NCBI GenBank assembly: GCA_009781445.1
Contig: WQYD01000006.1
Location: 1 to 50,673, forward strand
Source: Bacillota bacterium
GTDB lineage: Bacteria > Bacillota > Clostridia > Christensenellales > DTU072
Length of the DNA: 50,673 nucleotides
Direction of reading: 5' to 3'
A model generated the notes under the pieces. That model had not been told where the DNA came from. It was given only the letters and a program-made list of their open reading frames with translations, and did no database searches. The number at the start of each line of letters is the position of its first letter. Within the stretch, counting starts at the first letter, position 1. The translations under genes were made by a program, and so were the position numbers. Positions 24,652 through 35,189 of the stretch are shown piece by piece.

Positions 24652-25974
24652 TTATTTTAAGAATCCCTTGTTGTGCTTTACAAGAAGCTGAGATTCAAGC
24701 TGTTTTTGGAATTCAAGCGCAACCGATACCACAATCAATAATCCTGTTGCTGAGAACGCATTTCCGAAACCGAAAGGTTGGAAGGCAGGAATCTGTTGCA
24801 ACAAAAGCGTGGGTATAAGTGCAATGAACCCAAGGAAGAACGCGCCGAACAAAGTTAAGCGGTTATTTATTTTCTTTAAATGTTCAGCCGTTGGCCTGCC
24901 CGGTCTTATCCCCGGAATGAAACCGCCGTTTTGCTGAAGCATACGCGAAATATCGTCTGGATTGAATTGAATTTGCGCGTAGAAGAAAGCAAAGAAGATA
25001 ATCAAGAGGAACATGATTACCGAATATAGGTGTCCGTTAGAACCAAGCCAAGTACCCCAAACTACCGCAAAGTTAGTGGCTTGCAAGCCTGCAAACTGAA
25101 TTATCATTTGCGGGAACATAATTAGTGAACTTGCAAAGATTATGGGCATAACACCTGAGGCGTTTACCTTAATCGGAATGTGGGTGGATTGCCCGCCGTA
25201 CATTTTGTTACCTTTAATTTGCTTTGCGTACTGCACCCCGATTTTCCTTTCAGACATATCTATAAAGGTAATAATGAAGAAGAGTATCACAACCAAAAGG
25301 ATAAAGCCAAGCATTACCCAAGGGCCCGTGTAAGTTCCAAGCCTCCATTGATCGGGAATAACATTTGCAAAACCTCTGAACACGGACGCACCAAGGCTTC
25401 CCACAATACCTGTGAAGATTATTAGGGAAGTACCGTTACCGATTCCGAATTCGGTGATTCTTTCACCAAGCCACATAACAAGGGACGAACCGCCAGTTAA
25501 TATAAGGATAACGAAAATCATGGTAAATACTTCGCTTGCCATGCTTGGGCCGAACACAGGGCGGATTGCGCCTCTCCATGCGAACATAACGCCGATTGCC
25601 TGCACGATTGCAAGCAGGATTGCAAGGTAGCGGGTGTATTTAGTGATTTGTTTGCGCCCCTCTTCGCCCTCTTTTGAAAGTTTTTCAAGTTTTGGAACGA
25701 TAAGCGTTAAGAGTTGCATTATAATGAAAGCGTTAATAAACGGAACTATTCCAAGTGCAAAAAGCGTTCCGTTTTCAAACGAACCTCCTGTGATTGCAGA
25801 GAACATATTTAAAAAATCTACATCTCTGAATCCTCCCAAGAGAGAGTCGTTCACTTTAATACCGGGGATTGGCACAAAGCAACCCAAACGGTATATCAAT
25901 AATATCATGAAGGTAAATAAAATTTTCCTTCTGATATCGGGACTTCTAAATGCATTTACAAAAGTTTGAAGCAT
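24652..25974 (-). CDS. secY: Preprotein translocase subunit SecY
   Basis: Channel of the Sec translocon, ten membrane spans, 440 aa. Seen: the plug region FVPIPGIKV, GNGTSLIIFTGI, the GGQSTHIPIKVNASGVMPIIFASS segment, FNPDDISRMLQQNGGFIPGIRPG and the C-terminal positively charged tail. The start overlaps the rplO stop by one base, so the two are coupled. Confidence 0.98.
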   Translation of the reverse strand: MLQTFVNAFRSPDIRRKILFTFMILLIYRLGCFVPIPGIKVNDSLLGGFRDVDFLNMFSAITGGSFENGTLFALGIVPFINAFIIMQLLTLIVPKLEKLSKEGEEGRKQITKYTRYLAILLAIVQAIGVMFAWRGAIRPVFGPSMASEVFTMIFVILILTGGSSLVMWLGERITEFGIGNGTSLIIFTGIVGSLGASVFRGFANVIPDQWRLGTYTGPWVMLGFILLVVILFFIITFIDMSERKIGVQYAKQIKGNKMYGGQSTHIPIKVNASGVMPIIFASSLIMFPQMIIQFAGLQATNFAVVWGTWLGSNGHLYSVIMFLLIIFFAFFYAQIQFNPDDISRMLQQNGGFIPGIRPGRPTAEHLKKINNRLTLFGAFFLGFIALIPTLLLQQIPAFQPFGFGNAFSATGLLIVVSVALEFQKQLESQLLVKHNKGFLK

Positions 25975-26426
25975 TACTTAATTACCTCTGCTTTTCCGCC
26001 GGCTTTTTCAATTTTTTCCAGCGCGCTTTTTGAAAACTTTTTGGCTTGAACGGTTATAGCGTTTGCGATTTCACCGTCACCAAGAACTTTAAGCCCATAG
26101 GGTTCAAGTTTGCGAATCACGCCCATTTCCATAAGTATTTCTGCATTAACGACTGCGCCTTTTTTAAAGTCTTTTAAGTCGTCAAGGTTTATAATTGAGT
26201 ATACCGCTTTAAAGGGGGATTTAAATCCTCTTTTAGGTAAACGCCTTGCAAGGGGCATTTGTCCGCCCTCAAAACCGGGGCGTACTCCGCCACCGCTTCT
26301 TGCCCATTGCCCTTTATGCCCTTTACCGCTTGTTTTGCCAAGCCCTGAGCCGATACCTCTGCCAAGCCTTTTTCTGCGTGTGGTTGCGCCGTCTGCCGGT
26401 GCTATCGTGTTAATTTTCATTGCCAT
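25974..26426 (-). CDS. rplO: 50S ribosomal protein L15
   Basis: Late-assembly 23S rRNA binder, 150 aa. The glycine- and arginine-rich start ([24 protein letters not shown]) and [18 protein letters not shown] identify it. It sits between rpmD and secY as in Bacillus. Confidence 0.98.
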   Translation of the reverse strand: MAMKINTIAPADGATTRRKRLGRGIGSGLGKTSGKGHKGQWARSGGGVRPGFEGGQMPLARRLPKRGFKSPFKAVYSIINLDDLKDFKKGAVVNAEILMEMGVIRKLEPYGLKVLGDGEIANAITVQAKKFSKSALEKIEKAGGKAEVIK

Positions 26427-26437
26427 AACTAACTCCT

Positions 26438-26650
26438 TTACGCGTTGATTTCTTCCACAGCCACTAAGTGGGCTATCGGAACTATCATACCGCGGATAAC
26501 AGCATTGTCTTCGTGAATCTTAAAGCTTCCTATTTTCTTAAGCCCAAGTGCTTCAATAGTTGCCTTTTGGTTTTTAATGCAACCTATTGTGCTTCTCTTA
26601 AGCGTAATTTTTAATTTTTTTGCCTCTGCGGGCGCAGTTTTCTTTGCCAT
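26438..26650 (-). CDS. rpmD: 50S ribosomal protein L30, N-terminally extended
   Basis: 70 aa against the usual 58-60. The core starts at [13 protein letters not shown] and ends near HLVAVEE. The extra ten residues at the front ([10 protein letters not shown]) are Ala/Lys-rich, like tails on other ribosomal proteins in this cluster. Confidence 0.95.
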   Translation of the reverse strand: MAKKTAPAEAKKLKITLKRSTIGCIKNQKATIEALGLKKIGSFKIHEDNAVIRGMIVPIAHLVAVEEINA

Positions 26651-26666
26651 TTTTAATATCTCCTAA

Positions 26667-27188
26667 TTAACCGTTAATAATTTCTTTCACGGTTTTGCCT
26701 CTGATTTCGGCAACTTGTTCTGCGGTGCGAAGTTCTTGCAAACCTTTAATCGTGGCTTTAACGCTGTTGATTGGGTTATTTGAACCGATAGACTTTGTGC
26801 GGATATCAGATATTCCGCTAACTTCAAGCACAAGCCTTACCGCGCCACCTGCTATAACGCCCGTACCTGCGGGTGCGGGAAGCATTGTTACTCTGCCTTT
26901 GCCGAATATGCCTGTGATTGCATGAGGTATAGTTGAACCCCTTGTGGCAATGGTGAACATGGCTTTCTTCGCCGCTTTTTGCGCCTTTTCAATTGCTTCG
27001 GGAACTTCCGCCGCTTTGCCCATGCCTGCGCCCACTCTGCCTTTGCCGTCACCAACCACAACAAGTGCGGAAAAGCGCATATTTCTACCGCCTTTAACAA
27101 CCTTGGTTACGCGGTTAACCGCCACGGTTTTTTTGATAAGGTCGTCCTTAGGCTCTCTATCAAATCTTTTATCGTCATTCCTTGCCAT
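26667..27188 (-). CDS. rpsE: 30S ribosomal protein S5
   Basis: Decoding-fidelity protein at the mRNA entry tunnel. 173 aa. [43 protein letters not shown] and [11 protein letters not shown] are diagnostic. AGGAG lies before the start. Confidence 0.98.
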   Translation of the reverse strand: MARNDDKRFDREPKDDLIKKTVAVNRVTKVVKGGRNMRFSALVVVGDGKGRVGAGMGKAAEVPEAIEKAQKAAKKAMFTIATRGSTIPHAITGIFGKGRVTMLPAPAGTGVIAGGAVRLVLEVSGISDIRTKSIGSNNPINSVKATIKGLQELRTAEQVAEIRGKTVKEIING

Positions 27189-27202
27189 TTTGCTTTATCC
27201 TC

Positions 27203-27571
27203 CTAAAACTCAAGGCCTGCTTTGCGCGCGCCGTCAGCAACTGCTTTAACTCTGCCGGTATAAATATATCCGCCACGGTCAAACACAACTTTGTTTATAC
27301 CCTTTTCTTTAGCCTTTACAGCTATTGCTTCGCCCACAACTTCGGATGCTTCCGTTTTTGTTTTGCCTTTTAGCTTTGCTATAACGGCTTTATCTTGCGT
27401 GCTTGCCGATACCAATGTTACACCGCTGATATCGTCAATGATTTGCGCGTACACATGCGACAAAGAACGGTAAACATTAAGCCTCGGAACACTTGTGGTG
27501 CCTTTGACTTTCTTTCTCATTCTTAAGTGGCGTTTTTGCCTTATTTGGTTTTTATCAGGTTTTGAAATCAT
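27203..27571 (-). CDS. rplR: 50S ribosomal protein L18
   Basis: 5S rRNA-binding protein, 122 aa. [26 protein letters not shown] and the [26 protein letters not shown] end are standard. Between rplF and rpsE. Confidence 0.98.
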   Translation of the reverse strand: MISKPDKNQIRQKRHLRMRKKVKGTTSVPRLNVYRSLSHVYAQIIDDISGVTLVSASTQDKAVIAKLKGKTKTEASEVVGEAIAVKAKEKGINKVVFDRGGYIYTGRVKAVADGARKAGLEF

Positions 27572-27595
27572 AATTCTTATTCCCTCGCAGAATGC

Positions 27596-28138
27596 CTATT
27601 TGCCTGCTTTTTTGCCTTCCTTTCTAAGGATTGTTTCTTCTTTATATCTTATACCGTAGCCATGGTAAGGTTCGGGCTTTCTCACTGCCTTAATATCGGC
27701 GGCGAATTGCCCCACTAATACCTTATCAATTCCCTTAACCGCTACTTCGGTGGGGGAAATAACTTCAAGTTTAATTCCCTTCACAGGAACTAATTCCACA
27801 GGGTGGCTGAAGCCTACGGACAGCACGATTTTTTCGCCCTGCGCAACCGCTTTCCAGCCAACGCCTGAAATCATTAAACGCCTTTCAAAACCTTTTTCAA
27901 CACCTGTTGCCATGTTTTGAATTAAAGCCCTGTACAAACCGTGGGCAGCTTTTACCTCTTTAGCTTCGGAAAGCCTTTTAACAAGAACGGTTTCGCCCTC
28001 AATTTCCACATTGATATTTCTATTTTGCACCGGTTGGGTAAGAGTGCCAAGAGGCCCTTTTGCGGTAACCAAACCGCCCTCAAAGGATACCGAAACTCCC
28101 TTACCTAATTTAATTGGCGCTCTGCCTATTCTGGACAT
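27596..28138 (-). CDS. rplF: 50S ribosomal protein L6
   Basis: Binds 23S rRNA near the GTPase-associated centre. 180 aa starting MSRIGRAPIKLGKGV. The frame is open back to 28183 inside rpsH, but AAGGAGGAAATT immediately before the ATG at 28138 and family alignment fix the start. The end PEPYHGYGIRYKEETILRKEGKKAGK is conserved. Confidence 0.98.
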   Translation of the reverse strand: MSRIGRAPIKLGKGVSVSFEGGLVTAKGPLGTLTQPVQNRNINVEIEGETVLVKRLSEAKEVKAAHGLYRALIQNMATGVEKGFERRLMISGVGWKAVAQGEKIVLSVGFSHPVELVPVKGIKLEVISPTEVAVKGIDKVLVGQFAADIKAVRKPEPYHGYGIRYKEETILRKEGKKAGK

Positions 28139-28148
28139 AATTTCCTCC

Positions 28149-28547
28149 TTACCAAATGTAAGCCAGCACTTCGCCGCCTGCACCTGCTTTTCTTGCTTTC
28201 TTATCCGTCATAATACCTTGCGATGTGGAAATTATGGCGATGCCAAGCCCGTTAAGAACCTTGGGCAGTTCATCACTCTTAGCATAAACTCTTAATCCGG
28301 GTTTAGAAATTCTTCTTAACCCCTTAATAACTTTTTGCCTGTTTCCCACATATTTAAGCTGAATGCGGATTGATGCTTGAATCGCGCCTTCTTCTTTAAC
28401 TGTTTCAAAATCGCTTATATAGCCTTCTTCTTTAAGAATTTCGGCTATAGATGCTTTAATCTTTGATGCAGGAATATCAACCGACTCATGCTTAGCGGTT
28501 AATGCGTTCCTTATTCTTGTTAACATATCTGCAATCGGATCTGTCAT
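28149..28547 (-). CDS. rpsH: 30S ribosomal protein S8
   Basis: Central-domain 16S rRNA binder and, in many bacteria, autogenous repressor of the spc operon. 132 aa. [29 protein letters not shown] and [26 protein letters not shown] identify it. Confidence 0.98.
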   Translation of the reverse strand: MTDPIADMLTRIRNALTAKHESVDIPASKIKASIAEILKEEGYISDFETVKEEGAIQASIRIQLKYVGNRQKVIKGLRRISKPGLRVYAKSDELPKVLNGLGIAIISTSQGIMTDKKARKAGAGGEVLAYIW

Positions 28548-28558
28548 TTCCTAACCTC

Positions 28559-28744
28559 CTACCAGCTTGACTTGCGGAATCCGGGAAGTTCTCCCTTGTA
28601 CGCAAGTTCTCTGAAGCATATTCTGCATATACCGTATTTGCGCAAAACTGCGTGCGGTCTACCGCAAATACTGCAACGCGTGTATTCTCTTGTAGAGAAT
28701 TTTTGCTTTCTTTGTTGCTTATTTATCATTGCTTTCTTAGCCAT
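28559..28744 (-). CDS. rpsN: 30S ribosomal protein S14, zinc form
   Basis: 61-aa type Z S14 with zinc site CSICGRP...CRIC. This short zinc form is typical of Firmicutes. Between rplE and rpsH. Confidence 0.98.
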   Translation of the reverse strand: MAKKAMINKQQRKQKFSTREYTRCSICGRPHAVLRKYGICRICFRELAYKGELPGFRKSSW

Positions 28745-28752
28745 AATCCCTC

Positions 28753-29409
28753 CTAACGCGCAAACGGAATGCCAAGTAATTTTAGTAACTCTCTTGCTTC
28801 CTCGTCCGTATTGGCGGTGGTAACAAAAGCAATATCAAAGCCTCTTACTTTTTCCACTTGATCATATTGAATTTCGGGGAAAATAAGTTGCTCTTTAACT
28901 CCCAAAGCGTAATTACCTCTGCCGTCAAACGATTTGGCTGAGATACCGCGGAAGTCCCTAACGCGGGGTAACGCGATAGAAATTAACTTATCAAAGAATT
29001 CCCACATACGCGCGCCACGAAGTGTAACCATTGCGCCCACATTTTGGTTTTCTCTGATTTTAAAGTTAGCAACCGATTTTTTAGCCTTGGTGATAACAGC
29101 TTTTTGCCCTGCTATCTTTTCAAGTTCTGCCATTGCAAGTTGCATACTCTTGGTGTTATCCTTAATATCGCCCATACGCATATTGAGAACGATTTTTTCC
29201 ATTCTTGGAATTTGCATTGCCGAAGAATAGTTAAATGTTTTCTTAAGTTGCGGTGCAACTTCGTTTGCGTACTTCGTTTTAAGCCTTGGAACTGAACTTA
29301 CCTTGGGGGTTGCTACTTTTTTAGCAACTTCGGGTTTAGCTGTTACCGCTTTTTCTGCGGGCTTGTTCGGCACGGCTTCTTTAACGGCTTTTGGTTTTTC
29401 TGTAGCCAT
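28753..29409 (-). CDS. rplE: 50S ribosomal protein L5, N-terminally extended
   Basis: 5S rRNA-binding protein. 218 aa against about 179: the family core begins around residue 41 ([22 protein letters not shown]) and everything before it is an Ala/Lys/Pro-rich extension. The start has a GGAGG-type site, so the extension seems to be translated. The core carries the expected [12 protein letters not shown] and [18 protein letters not shown]. Confidence 0.96.
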   Translation of the reverse strand: MATEKPKAVKEAVPNKPAEKAVTAKPEVAKKVATPKVSSVPRLKTKYANEVAPQLKKTFNYSSAMQIPRMEKIVLNMRMGDIKDNTKSMQLAMAELEKIAGQKAVITKAKKSVANFKIRENQNVGAMVTLRGARMWEFFDKLISIALPRVRDFRGISAKSFDGRGNYALGVKEQLIFPEIQYDQVEKVRGFDIAFVTTANTDEEARELLKLLGIPFAR

Positions 29410-29420
29410 TGTGCGACCTC

Positions 29421-29888
29421 CTATTCGTTATCTGCGGTAGTTGTGTCCGCAGGCTTTGCTTTCTTTCTTACTGCTGCTTTTGCTTCGGTTTTGGGTTCTG
29501 CCACCGCTGTTGCTTCTGCTTCCTTTTTCTTGGTTGCCTTTTCTTTTTTAACAGCCATTTTCTTGGTTACAAGCTCTTCACCGCATTTTGCACAGGTGCG
29601 TACTTTTTTATCGCCGATTACCTTATACCCAACGCGCACAGGTCTGTTACAACCTCCGCAGATAGGCATAATGTTGGAAATATCCACGCTTGCGGGTTGC
29701 TCAATGATTCCGCCCTTATCCGTTGCCTTTCTTGCTTTAACCGCTTTTTTATTAACGGTAATGTCCTTACCTTCAAGTAACGCGCGCCCGCTATCTCTGT
29801 TGATTGCGGTAACAACGGCTGTTTTGCCCTTGTCTTTTCCTGCTATTATCTTAACGGTGTCGTCTTTTCTTACACTAAACTTAGCCAT
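29421..29888 (-). CDS. rplX: 50S ribosomal protein L24, C-terminally extended
   Basis: Early assembly initiator of the 50S. 155 aa against about 103: after the KOW core ([15 protein letters not shown]) and Cys motif (CGGCNRP...CAKCGEE) comes about 50 residues of Lys/Ala/Glu-rich low-complexity tail ending TTTADNE. I chose the ATG at 29888 (GCGGAGGAACT before it, [10 protein letters not shown]) rather than the open frame back to 29921 within rplN. Confidence 0.95.
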   Translation of the reverse strand: MAKFSVRKDDTVKIIAGKDKGKTAVVTAINRDSGRALLEGKDITVNKKAVKARKATDKGGIIEQPASVDISNIMPICGGCNRPVRVGYKVIGDKKVRTCAKCGEELVTKKMAVKKEKATKKKEAEATAVAEPKTEAKAAVRKKAKPADTTTADNE

Positions 29889-29901
29889 AGTTCCTCCGCT
29901 A

Positions 29902-30270
29902 TTATAAAACTTCGGGTGCAAGAGAAATGATTTTCATATAATCCTTATCTCTTAGTTCCCTTGCGATAGGCCCGAATATACGCGACCCGCGCGGTTGCTT
30001 TTGATTATCAATAATAACTGCGGCATTATCGTCAAAGCGGATATAAGTTCCGTCCTTCCTTTGAATGCCTTTGCTTGTTCTCACTATTACCGCTTTCACG
30101 ACATCGCCTTTTTTAACCGCACCACCAGGGCTTGCAGTTTTAACAGATGCCACGATAACATCGCCGATATTTCCGCTTCTAACATAAGAACCGCCAAGAA
30201 CTCTAATGCACTTAATTTCTTTTGCGCCACTGTTATCCGCAACTTTTAATCTTGATTCAGGTTGTACCAT
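29902..30270 (-). CDS. rplN: 50S ribosomal protein L14
   Basis: Interface protein contacting 16S rRNA. 122 aa, starting [27 protein letters not shown] and ending [11 protein letters not shown]. Between rpsQ and rplX. Confidence 0.98.
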   Translation of the reverse strand: MVQPESRLKVADNSGAKEIKCIRVLGGSYVRSGNIGDVIVASVKTASPGGAVKKGDVVKAVIVRTSKGIQRKDGTYIRFDDNAAVIIDNQKQPRGSRIFGPIARELRDKDYMKIISLAPEVL

Positions 30271-30302
30271 ACCGTACCTCTAACTTACTGTGTTTTCTTA
30301 GC

Positions 30303-30572
30303 TTATTTCGCTTTCTCTATTACGGATACAAGACGCCAGTTCTTACTCTTTGATAGCTTTCTTGTTTCCATTACTTCCACCTTATCGCCTATACCGCATT
30401 CGTTATGTTCGTCATGCACTTTAAGCTTTTTGGTTTGCTTAATAATTTTCTTATAAAGCGGGTGGCGCACTCTTTGTTCAATCGCGACTACGATAGTTTT
30501 ATCCATTTTGTCGCTTACCACGAAGCCCACACGCGTTTTTCTTAAATTTCTTTCTACTGTGTTTGTTTCCAT
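30303..30572 (-). CDS. rpsQ: 30S ribosomal protein S17
   Basis: OB-fold 16S rRNA binder. 89 aa with [32 protein letters not shown] and the usual [18 protein letters not shown] end. Between rpmC and rplN. Confidence 0.98.
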   Translation of the reverse strand: METNTVERNLRKTRVGFVVSDKMDKTIVVAIEQRVRHPLYKKIIKQTKKLKVHDEHNECGIGDKVEVMETRKLSKSKNWRLVSVIEKAK

Positions 30573-30588
30573 ATCTGTTCCACCTTAA

Positions 30589-30840
30589 TTATGCCTTTGC
30601 TTTTTTAGCTTTTTTGGCGGATCCTGACGCTCTTGCAGGTTCCTTGGAAAGCCCTAATTCTCTTTGCTTTAAAACCGTTTTCGCCCGCGCGATATCCTTT
30701 TTCTTTTGGTTAAGAACCAAAGGATTGGATAATTGATTAGTTGCGTGCTTAAATCTTAAATCAAAAAGTTCCGCTTTTAGTTCGCTTAACTTTATGTTAA
30801 GTTCTTCATTTGTTAATTCAAAAAAATTAGTTATTTTCAT
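30589..30840 (-). CDS. rpmC: 50S ribosomal protein L29, C-terminally extended
   Basis: Surrounds the exit tunnel and contacts SRP and trigger factor. 83 aa: a normal 65-residue core ([29 protein letters not shown]) plus a tail of about 17 Lys/Ala/Ser residues. Confidence 0.96.
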   Translation of the reverse strand: MKITNFFELTNEELNIKLSELKAELFDLRFKHATNQLSNPLVLNQKKKDIARAKTVLKQRELGLSKEPARASGSAKKAKKAKA

Positions 30841-30842
30841 GC

Positions 30843-31313
30843 TTATTCACCAACCTTTTTGCCGTTATCCGCAGGAACATTGTTGTTCGCGTCTGCGCTA
30901 ACGCAGTCTGCTTTCTTAACGAACTTACATTTGATAGGAAGTTTATTGGCAGCAAGCCTTAAAGCCTCTCTTGCCACTTCTTCGGTTACGCCTGCCATTT
31001 CAAACATAATCCTATCGGGCTTAACTACCGCTGCCCAGTATTCAGGCGAACCTTTTCCGCTACCCATGCGCGTTTCGGCAGGTTTTTTTGTTATTGGTTT
31101 GTGGGGGAATATGTTCACCCACACTTGACCGCCCCTCTTTATTGATCTCGTCATTGCGATACGGGCAGCTTCTATTTGGTTAGAGGTTATCCATGCGGGT
31201 TCAAGTGCCATTAAGCCGTACTCACCGTAAGCCACGATATTTCCTCTCATTGCACGGCCTGTTAATCTACCGCGGTGCTGTTTTCTTCTTTTAACTCTTT
31301 TGGGCATCAACAT
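30843..31313 (-). CDS. rplP: 50S ribosomal protein L16
   Basis: Organises the A-site tRNA pocket. 156 aa; starts [16 protein letters not shown], matching Bacillus MLLPKRVK, so I keep the first ATG. It has an Asp/Asn-rich C-terminal tail of about 18 residues ([19 protein letters not shown]) beyond the family end. The Shine-Dalgarno lies in the last rpsC codons. Confidence 0.97.
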   Translation of the reverse strand: MLMPKRVKRRKQHRGRLTGRAMRGNIVAYGEYGLMALEPAWITSNQIEAARIAMTRSIKRGGQVWVNIFPHKPITKKPAETRMGSGKGSPEYWAAVVKPDRIMFEMAGVTEEVAREALRLAANKLPIKCKFVKKADCVSADANNNVPADNGKKVGE

Positions 31314-31316
31314 AAA

Positions 31317-32012
31317 TTATTCTTTGCCTCCTTTTGCGACATAATTAAAAACTTCGCCTTTATAAATCCAAACCTTAACGCCGATAATGCCGTAAGTTGT
31401 TTTTGCTTCTGCAAAGCCGTAATCAATTTCTGCTCTTAGCGTTTGAAGCGGAATTGAACCTTCGTGGTAGTTCTCACTTCTTGCAATTTCCGCACCGTCA
31501 AGACGCCCAGATACCATTGTTTTCACGCCTTTTGCGCCTGCCCTCATTGTTCTGCCAAGTGCAAATTTCATTGCTCTGCGGAAAGGGGTTCTTTTTACAA
31601 GAGATGCCGCGATACCTTCTGCCACGATTTGTGCGTCAAGATCAGGGTTTTTGATTTCGTGAACATTCACATTAAATTCCCTGTTATCGCCAAGAATCTT
31701 TCTGATACTCTTATTTATATGATCAATTCCGCGGGGATTTTTTTCTGCACCTGCTTCCTTAACCTCTTTGTTTTGCTTGCCGATTGCCACACCGGGGCGT
31801 CCGCAATGCACATCAATGGTGATTTTATCCGCCGCTCTTTCAATAAAAATCTTTGATATAGACGCGTCTGAATAAAATTTCTTAAGGAACTCTCTTATCT
31901 TGTGATCTTCAAGAATATACTTAGCGGCACCGTTTTTACCTGCGTACCACTTGGAACTCCATGTTTCTATTATGCCCACGCGCAATCCGTGGGGATTAAC
32001 TTTTTGACCCAT
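31317..32012 (-). CDS. rpsC: 30S ribosomal protein S3
   Basis: mRNA entry-tunnel protein with a KH domain. 231 aa. [23 protein letters not shown] at the start, GRPGVAIGK in the KH fold, and [27 protein letters not shown] in the C-terminal domain. Three bases separate it from rplP. Confidence 0.98.
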   Translation of the reverse strand: MGQKVNPHGLRVGIIETWSSKWYAGKNGAAKYILEDHKIREFLKKFYSDASISKIFIERAADKITIDVHCGRPGVAIGKQNKEVKEAGAEKNPRGIDHINKSIRKILGDNREFNVNVHEIKNPDLDAQIVAEGIAASLVKRTPFRRAMKFALGRTMRAGAKGVKTMVSGRLDGAEIARSENYHEGSIPLQTLRAEIDYGFAEAKTTYGIIGVKVWIYKGEVFNYVAKGGKE

Positions 32013-32021
32013 ATTTGCCTC

Positions 32022-32408
32022 CTATGCGTTCACATCCATGATTACTGTGATATGGCTTGTGCGTTTTAAAATGCGCGAGCCTCTGCCCTTTGCTTTCGGC
32101 ATCATGCGCTTAAGCGTTGCGCCTTGATCTGCAAAGCATTCTGCCACAAAGAGATCGTCTTTATTAAACCCAAGGTTATTTTCTGCATTAGCTGCGGCAG
32201 AATTAACAACCTTAAGAATAGGCAAGCAGGACGATTTGTTAAGCGCGCTTAAAAGCGCAACCGCTTCCCTATAGCTTTTGCCACGGATAGTGTCAAGCAC
32301 GGCACGAACCTTAAAGGGGGATATCCTTATACTTTTTGCAATCGCGCGCGGACGGGCGTCCCTGTTTTCGGCGCGTTCTATGGCTTTTTCGCGAATTCTT
32401 GTTGCCAT
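32022..32408 (-). CDS. rplV: 50S ribosomal protein L22
   Basis: Lines the peptide exit tunnel; its beta-hairpin is a macrolide-resistance site. 128 aa, with RAIAKSIRISPFKVRAVLDTIRGKSY, and MPKAKGRGSRILKRTSHITV at the hairpin end. A short N-terminal extension precedes the core. Confidence 0.97.
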   Translation of the reverse strand: MATRIREKAIERAENRDARPRAIAKSIRISPFKVRAVLDTIRGKSYREAVALLSALNKSSCLPILKVVNSAAANAENNLGFNKDDLFVAECFADQGATLKRMMPKAKGRGSRILKRTSHITVIMDVNA

Positions 32409-32416
32409 GTTTCCTC

Positions 32417-32695
32417 CTACTTTTTGCCTGATGTTTTAGAACCTGCGTGTCCGCGGAATGTTCTTGTGGGGGCAAACTCACCCAATTTTAAACCAACCAT
32501 ATCTTCCGTTACATACACAGGCACATGTTTCTTGCCGTCATGAACCGCAATAGTGTGTCCCACGAAATCGGGAAATATTGTGGACGCGCGCGACCAAGTT
32601 TTGATTGGCTTTTTGCTTCCGGACGCGTCCATAGCTTTTACTTTTTTCATAAGGCTCTCTGCAACAAAGGGGCCTTTCTTCACTGATCTGCTCAT
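32417..32695 (-). CDS. rpsS: 30S ribosomal protein S19
   Basis: Head protein paired with S13. 92 aa. [18 protein letters not shown] and [29 protein letters not shown] are diagnostic. GGAGG-like site before the start. Confidence 0.98.
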   Translation of the reverse strand: MSRSVKKGPFVAESLMKKVKAMDASGSKKPIKTWSRASTIFPDFVGHTIAVHDGKKHVPVYVTEDMVGLKLGEFAPTRTFRGHAGSKTSGKK

Positions 32696-32706
32696 TTATT
32701 AACCTC

Positions 32707-33537
32707 TTAATTAATGCGTTTAATAATATTCTTGCTTGTGGGATTTTTCTTATTGCGCGTTTTGTAACCAAGCGCGGGCTTTCCCCAAGGTGTAACCGGG
32801 CCTGCCATACCGATAGGGCTTCTGCCTTCGCCACCGCCGTGAGGGTGATCGCAAGGGTTCATAACCGAACCTCTTACTGTGGGCTTAACACCCATGTGGC
32901 GCGTCCTTCCTGCTTTGCCGATATTCACAAGTTCGTGATCAATATTGCCCACTTGCCCGATTGTCGCCTTGCAGTTTAGGGGAACATATCTCATTTCGCC
33001 TGAAGGCATTCTGAGAGTTGCCTTATTGCCCTCTTTTGCCATAAGTTGCGCCGCGCAACCTGCACTGCGGGCAAACTGCCCGCCCCTTTTGGCTTGAAGT
33101 TCAATATTATGAATCGTTGTGCCGAGAGGAATATCTTTAAGCAATAAAGCGTTACCCGCTTTAATGTCTGCGCCTTCACCGCTTAAAACGGTATCACCAA
33201 CTGTCAAACCAACAGGTGCGAGGATATATCTCTTTTCGCCGTCTGCATAATTTAAAAGCGCGATATTTGCACTGCGGTTAGGATCGTACTCAATTGTGGC
33301 AACCTTTGCGGGAATGCCGTCTTTATCTCTTTTGAAGTCAATTATTCTGTACTTAACTCTGTTACCGCCACCGATATGCCTAACCGTGATTTTGCCTGTG
33401 TTATTGCGTCCGCCTGATTTGCTTTTGGTTGCAAGCAGGCTTCTTTCGGGTGTCGTGGTTGTGATATCGGCTGAATAAACAAGCACGCTCATTCCGCGTC
33501 TGCCGGGGGTTGTGGGTTTGTATCTCTTAATCGCCAT
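32707..33537 (-). CDS. rplB: 50S ribosomal protein L2
   Basis: Essential for subunit association and peptidyl transfer. 276 aa. The [16 protein letters not shown]-type loop is here [16 protein letters not shown], including the key histidine. Between rplW and rpsS. Confidence 0.98.
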   Translation of the reverse strand: MAIKRYKPTTPGRRGMSVLVYSADITTTTPERSLLATKSKSGGRNNTGKITVRHIGGGNRVKYRIIDFKRDKDGIPAKVATIEYDPNRSANIALLNYADGEKRYILAPVGLTVGDTVLSGEGADIKAGNALLLKDIPLGTTIHNIELQAKRGGQFARSAGCAAQLMAKEGNKATLRMPSGEMRYVPLNCKATIGQVGNIDHELVNIGKAGRTRHMGVKPTVRGSVMNPCDHPHGGGEGRSPIGMAGPVTPWGKPALGYKTRNKKNPTSKNIIKRIN

Positions 33538-33548
33538 AGTGTACCGCC

Positions 33549-33839
33549 TTATGACAAGCTCTCAAAGAACTCTATTGATTTGCTTTCGGGGGTAAGCGTT
33601 ACATAGGCTTTTTTGTATGATGCCGTAAAGCCCTCATGTTTGCCCATTCTTTTTAGCTTGCCCCTAACTTTTAATGTGTTAACTTGATCCACTTTAACGC
33701 TGAAAATGCTTTCAACAGCCGCCTTAATTTGCAATTTGGTTGCGTTCTTTTTTACTTTGAACACATACTTCTTGCTTGGAATGCCGTCATAGCTTTTTTC
33801 GGATAAAATAGGCTTAATAATTATATCGTAATGACTCAT
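33549..33839 (-). CDS. rplW: 50S ribosomal protein L23
   Basis: Exit-tunnel protein and main docking site of trigger factor and SRP. 96 aa from [17 protein letters not shown]. The frame is open to 33890, but the ATG at 33839 overlaps the rplD stop (ATGA), GGAGG lies ten bases upstream, and the family alignment starts here. Confidence 0.97.
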   Translation of the reverse strand: MSHYDIIIKPILSEKSYDGIPSKKYVFKVKKNATKLQIKAAVESIFSVKVDQVNTLKVRGKLKRMGKHEGFTASYKKAYVTLTPESKSIEFFESLS

Positions 33840-34459
33840 TGCGCATATACCTCCGCTAAGGTTTCCACAGCTTCTTTTGTTATAACGCATTTGCCTGAAG
33901 CAACAAGATCATAAAGGCTTAAAAGCGATGCGTCCTCAATTTTCAGGCTTTCAATATTTTTGCCTGCACGAAGCACATCTTTTTGTTCGCCTTGAAGAAC
34001 CAAAAGCGTGGTTTTATTTGGGTTGATTTTATCAAGGAAAGACGCAACCAATTTGGTTTTTGGTTCGGCTATTTCAAATTTATCAAGAACAATGATTCCG
34101 CCGTCACGAAGCTTTTGGCTAAGCGCGCTTCTCATAGCCGCCGTTTTCATTTTCTTATTAACTTTCTTAGAGAAATCTCTGGGCTTCGGCGCAAAAACAA
34201 CGCCACCCTTTATCCATTGAGGGGAACGCGAAGAACCTTGGCGCGCTCTGCCTGTGCCTTTTTGCCTCCAAGGCTTTGCACCGCCTCCGCGGACTTCTGA
34301 TCTTGTGAGGGTGCTTTTTGTTCCCTGCCTCTTGTTTGCAAGCTGGGCAACAACCACTTGGTGAATAAGTGATTCGTTATATTCCTGCGCAAACACCGCA
34401 TCGGGAACTTCCATGCTACCCACTTTTTTATTTTCGGTATTTAATATATCAATCTTCAT
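33836..34459 (-). CDS. rplD: 50S ribosomal protein L4
   Basis: Early assembly protein whose loop reaches the exit tunnel; in E. coli it represses the S10 operon. 207 aa from MKIDILNTENKKVG. The frame opens at 34528 inside rplC; AAGGAT upstream of 34459 supports the shorter start. The basic loop RSEVRGGGAKPWRQKGTGRARQGSSRSPQW is intact. Confidence 0.97.
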   Translation of the reverse strand: MKIDILNTENKKVGSMEVPDAVFAQEYNESLIHQVVVAQLANKRQGTKSTLTRSEVRGGGAKPWRQKGTGRARQGSSRSPQWIKGGVVFAPKPRDFSKKVNKKMKTAAMRSALSQKLRDGGIIVLDKFEIAEPKTKLVASFLDKINPNKTTLLVLQGEQKDVLRAGKNIESLKIEDASLLSLYDLVASGKCVITKEAVETLAEVYAQ

Positions 34460-34488
34460 AATAAGTATCCTTAAAATAGCGTTGTGCG

Positions 34489-35175
34489 TTATTTCTTCGT
34501 TGCCTTCATAACGGGTGCTTTGAACCATTTGCCGGGCTTAACCTTTTTAACTGTGGATTTAACCTCAACAATGCCTTTCCTCGGGCCGGGGATTCCGCCT
34601 GCCACGAGAATAAGGTTTTTATCGGGGTAAATCTTAACAACTTCAAGATTTTGAACCGTTACGCGTTCGCTTCCGTATTGCCCGGGCATTTTCTTGTTCT
34701 TTAGAACACGGCTTGGGCTACTGTTTGCGCCCAAAGAACCCACGCCTCTGTGATAACCCGAACCGTGTGCGTTAGGCCCGCAATGCGTGTTCCAGCGTTG
34801 AACAGTTCCTGTGAAACCTCTACCGCGGGATTTGCCTGAAATATCTACCTTATCGCCAACCACGAATGAATCGCACTTGATTTCACCGCCAACCTCAAAT
34901 TTAGCGCAATCCTTAAATCTGAATTCCTTAAGGTGCTTTTTGAGGGGTGCTTTTTCGCCAAGTTTTTTGAACTGACCGATTTCGGGTTTGTTAAGCCTGT
35001 GCGCCTTAATATCGCCGAATCCAACCTTTACTGAGGCATAGCCGTCATTTTCCAAAGTCTTAATTTGAACAATGCTACAAGGGCCTGCTTCAATAACCGT
35101 AACCGGTATAGCCGTGCCTGTGGGTGTAAATATTTGGCTCATGCCAAGTTTTCTGCCGAGTATTGCCTTTTCCAT
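34489..35175 (-). CDS. rplC: 50S ribosomal protein L3
   Basis: Reaches into the peptidyl transferase centre. 228 aa. ILGRKLGMSQIF at the start and HGSGYHRGVGSLGANSSPSRVLKNKKMPGQYG, which includes the conserved methylated-Gln region of other bacteria, are diagnostic. GGAGGG lies before the start. Confidence 0.98.
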   Translation of the reverse strand: MEKAILGRKLGMSQIFTPTGTAIPVTVIEAGPCSIVQIKTLENDGYASVKVGFGDIKAHRLNKPEIGQFKKLGEKAPLKKHLKEFRFKDCAKFEVGGEIKCDSFVVGDKVDISGKSRGRGFTGTVQRWNTHCGPNAHGSGYHRGVGSLGANSSPSRVLKNKKMPGQYGSERVTVQNLEVVKIYPDKNLILVAGGIPGPRKGIVEVKSTVKKVKPGKWFKAPVMKATKK

Positions 35176-35189
35176 GATAATACCCTCCG

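Noticed and set aside
32538-32834. 98-codon frame between rplB and rpsS
   Set aside because: Overlaps both real ribosomal genes in another frame.
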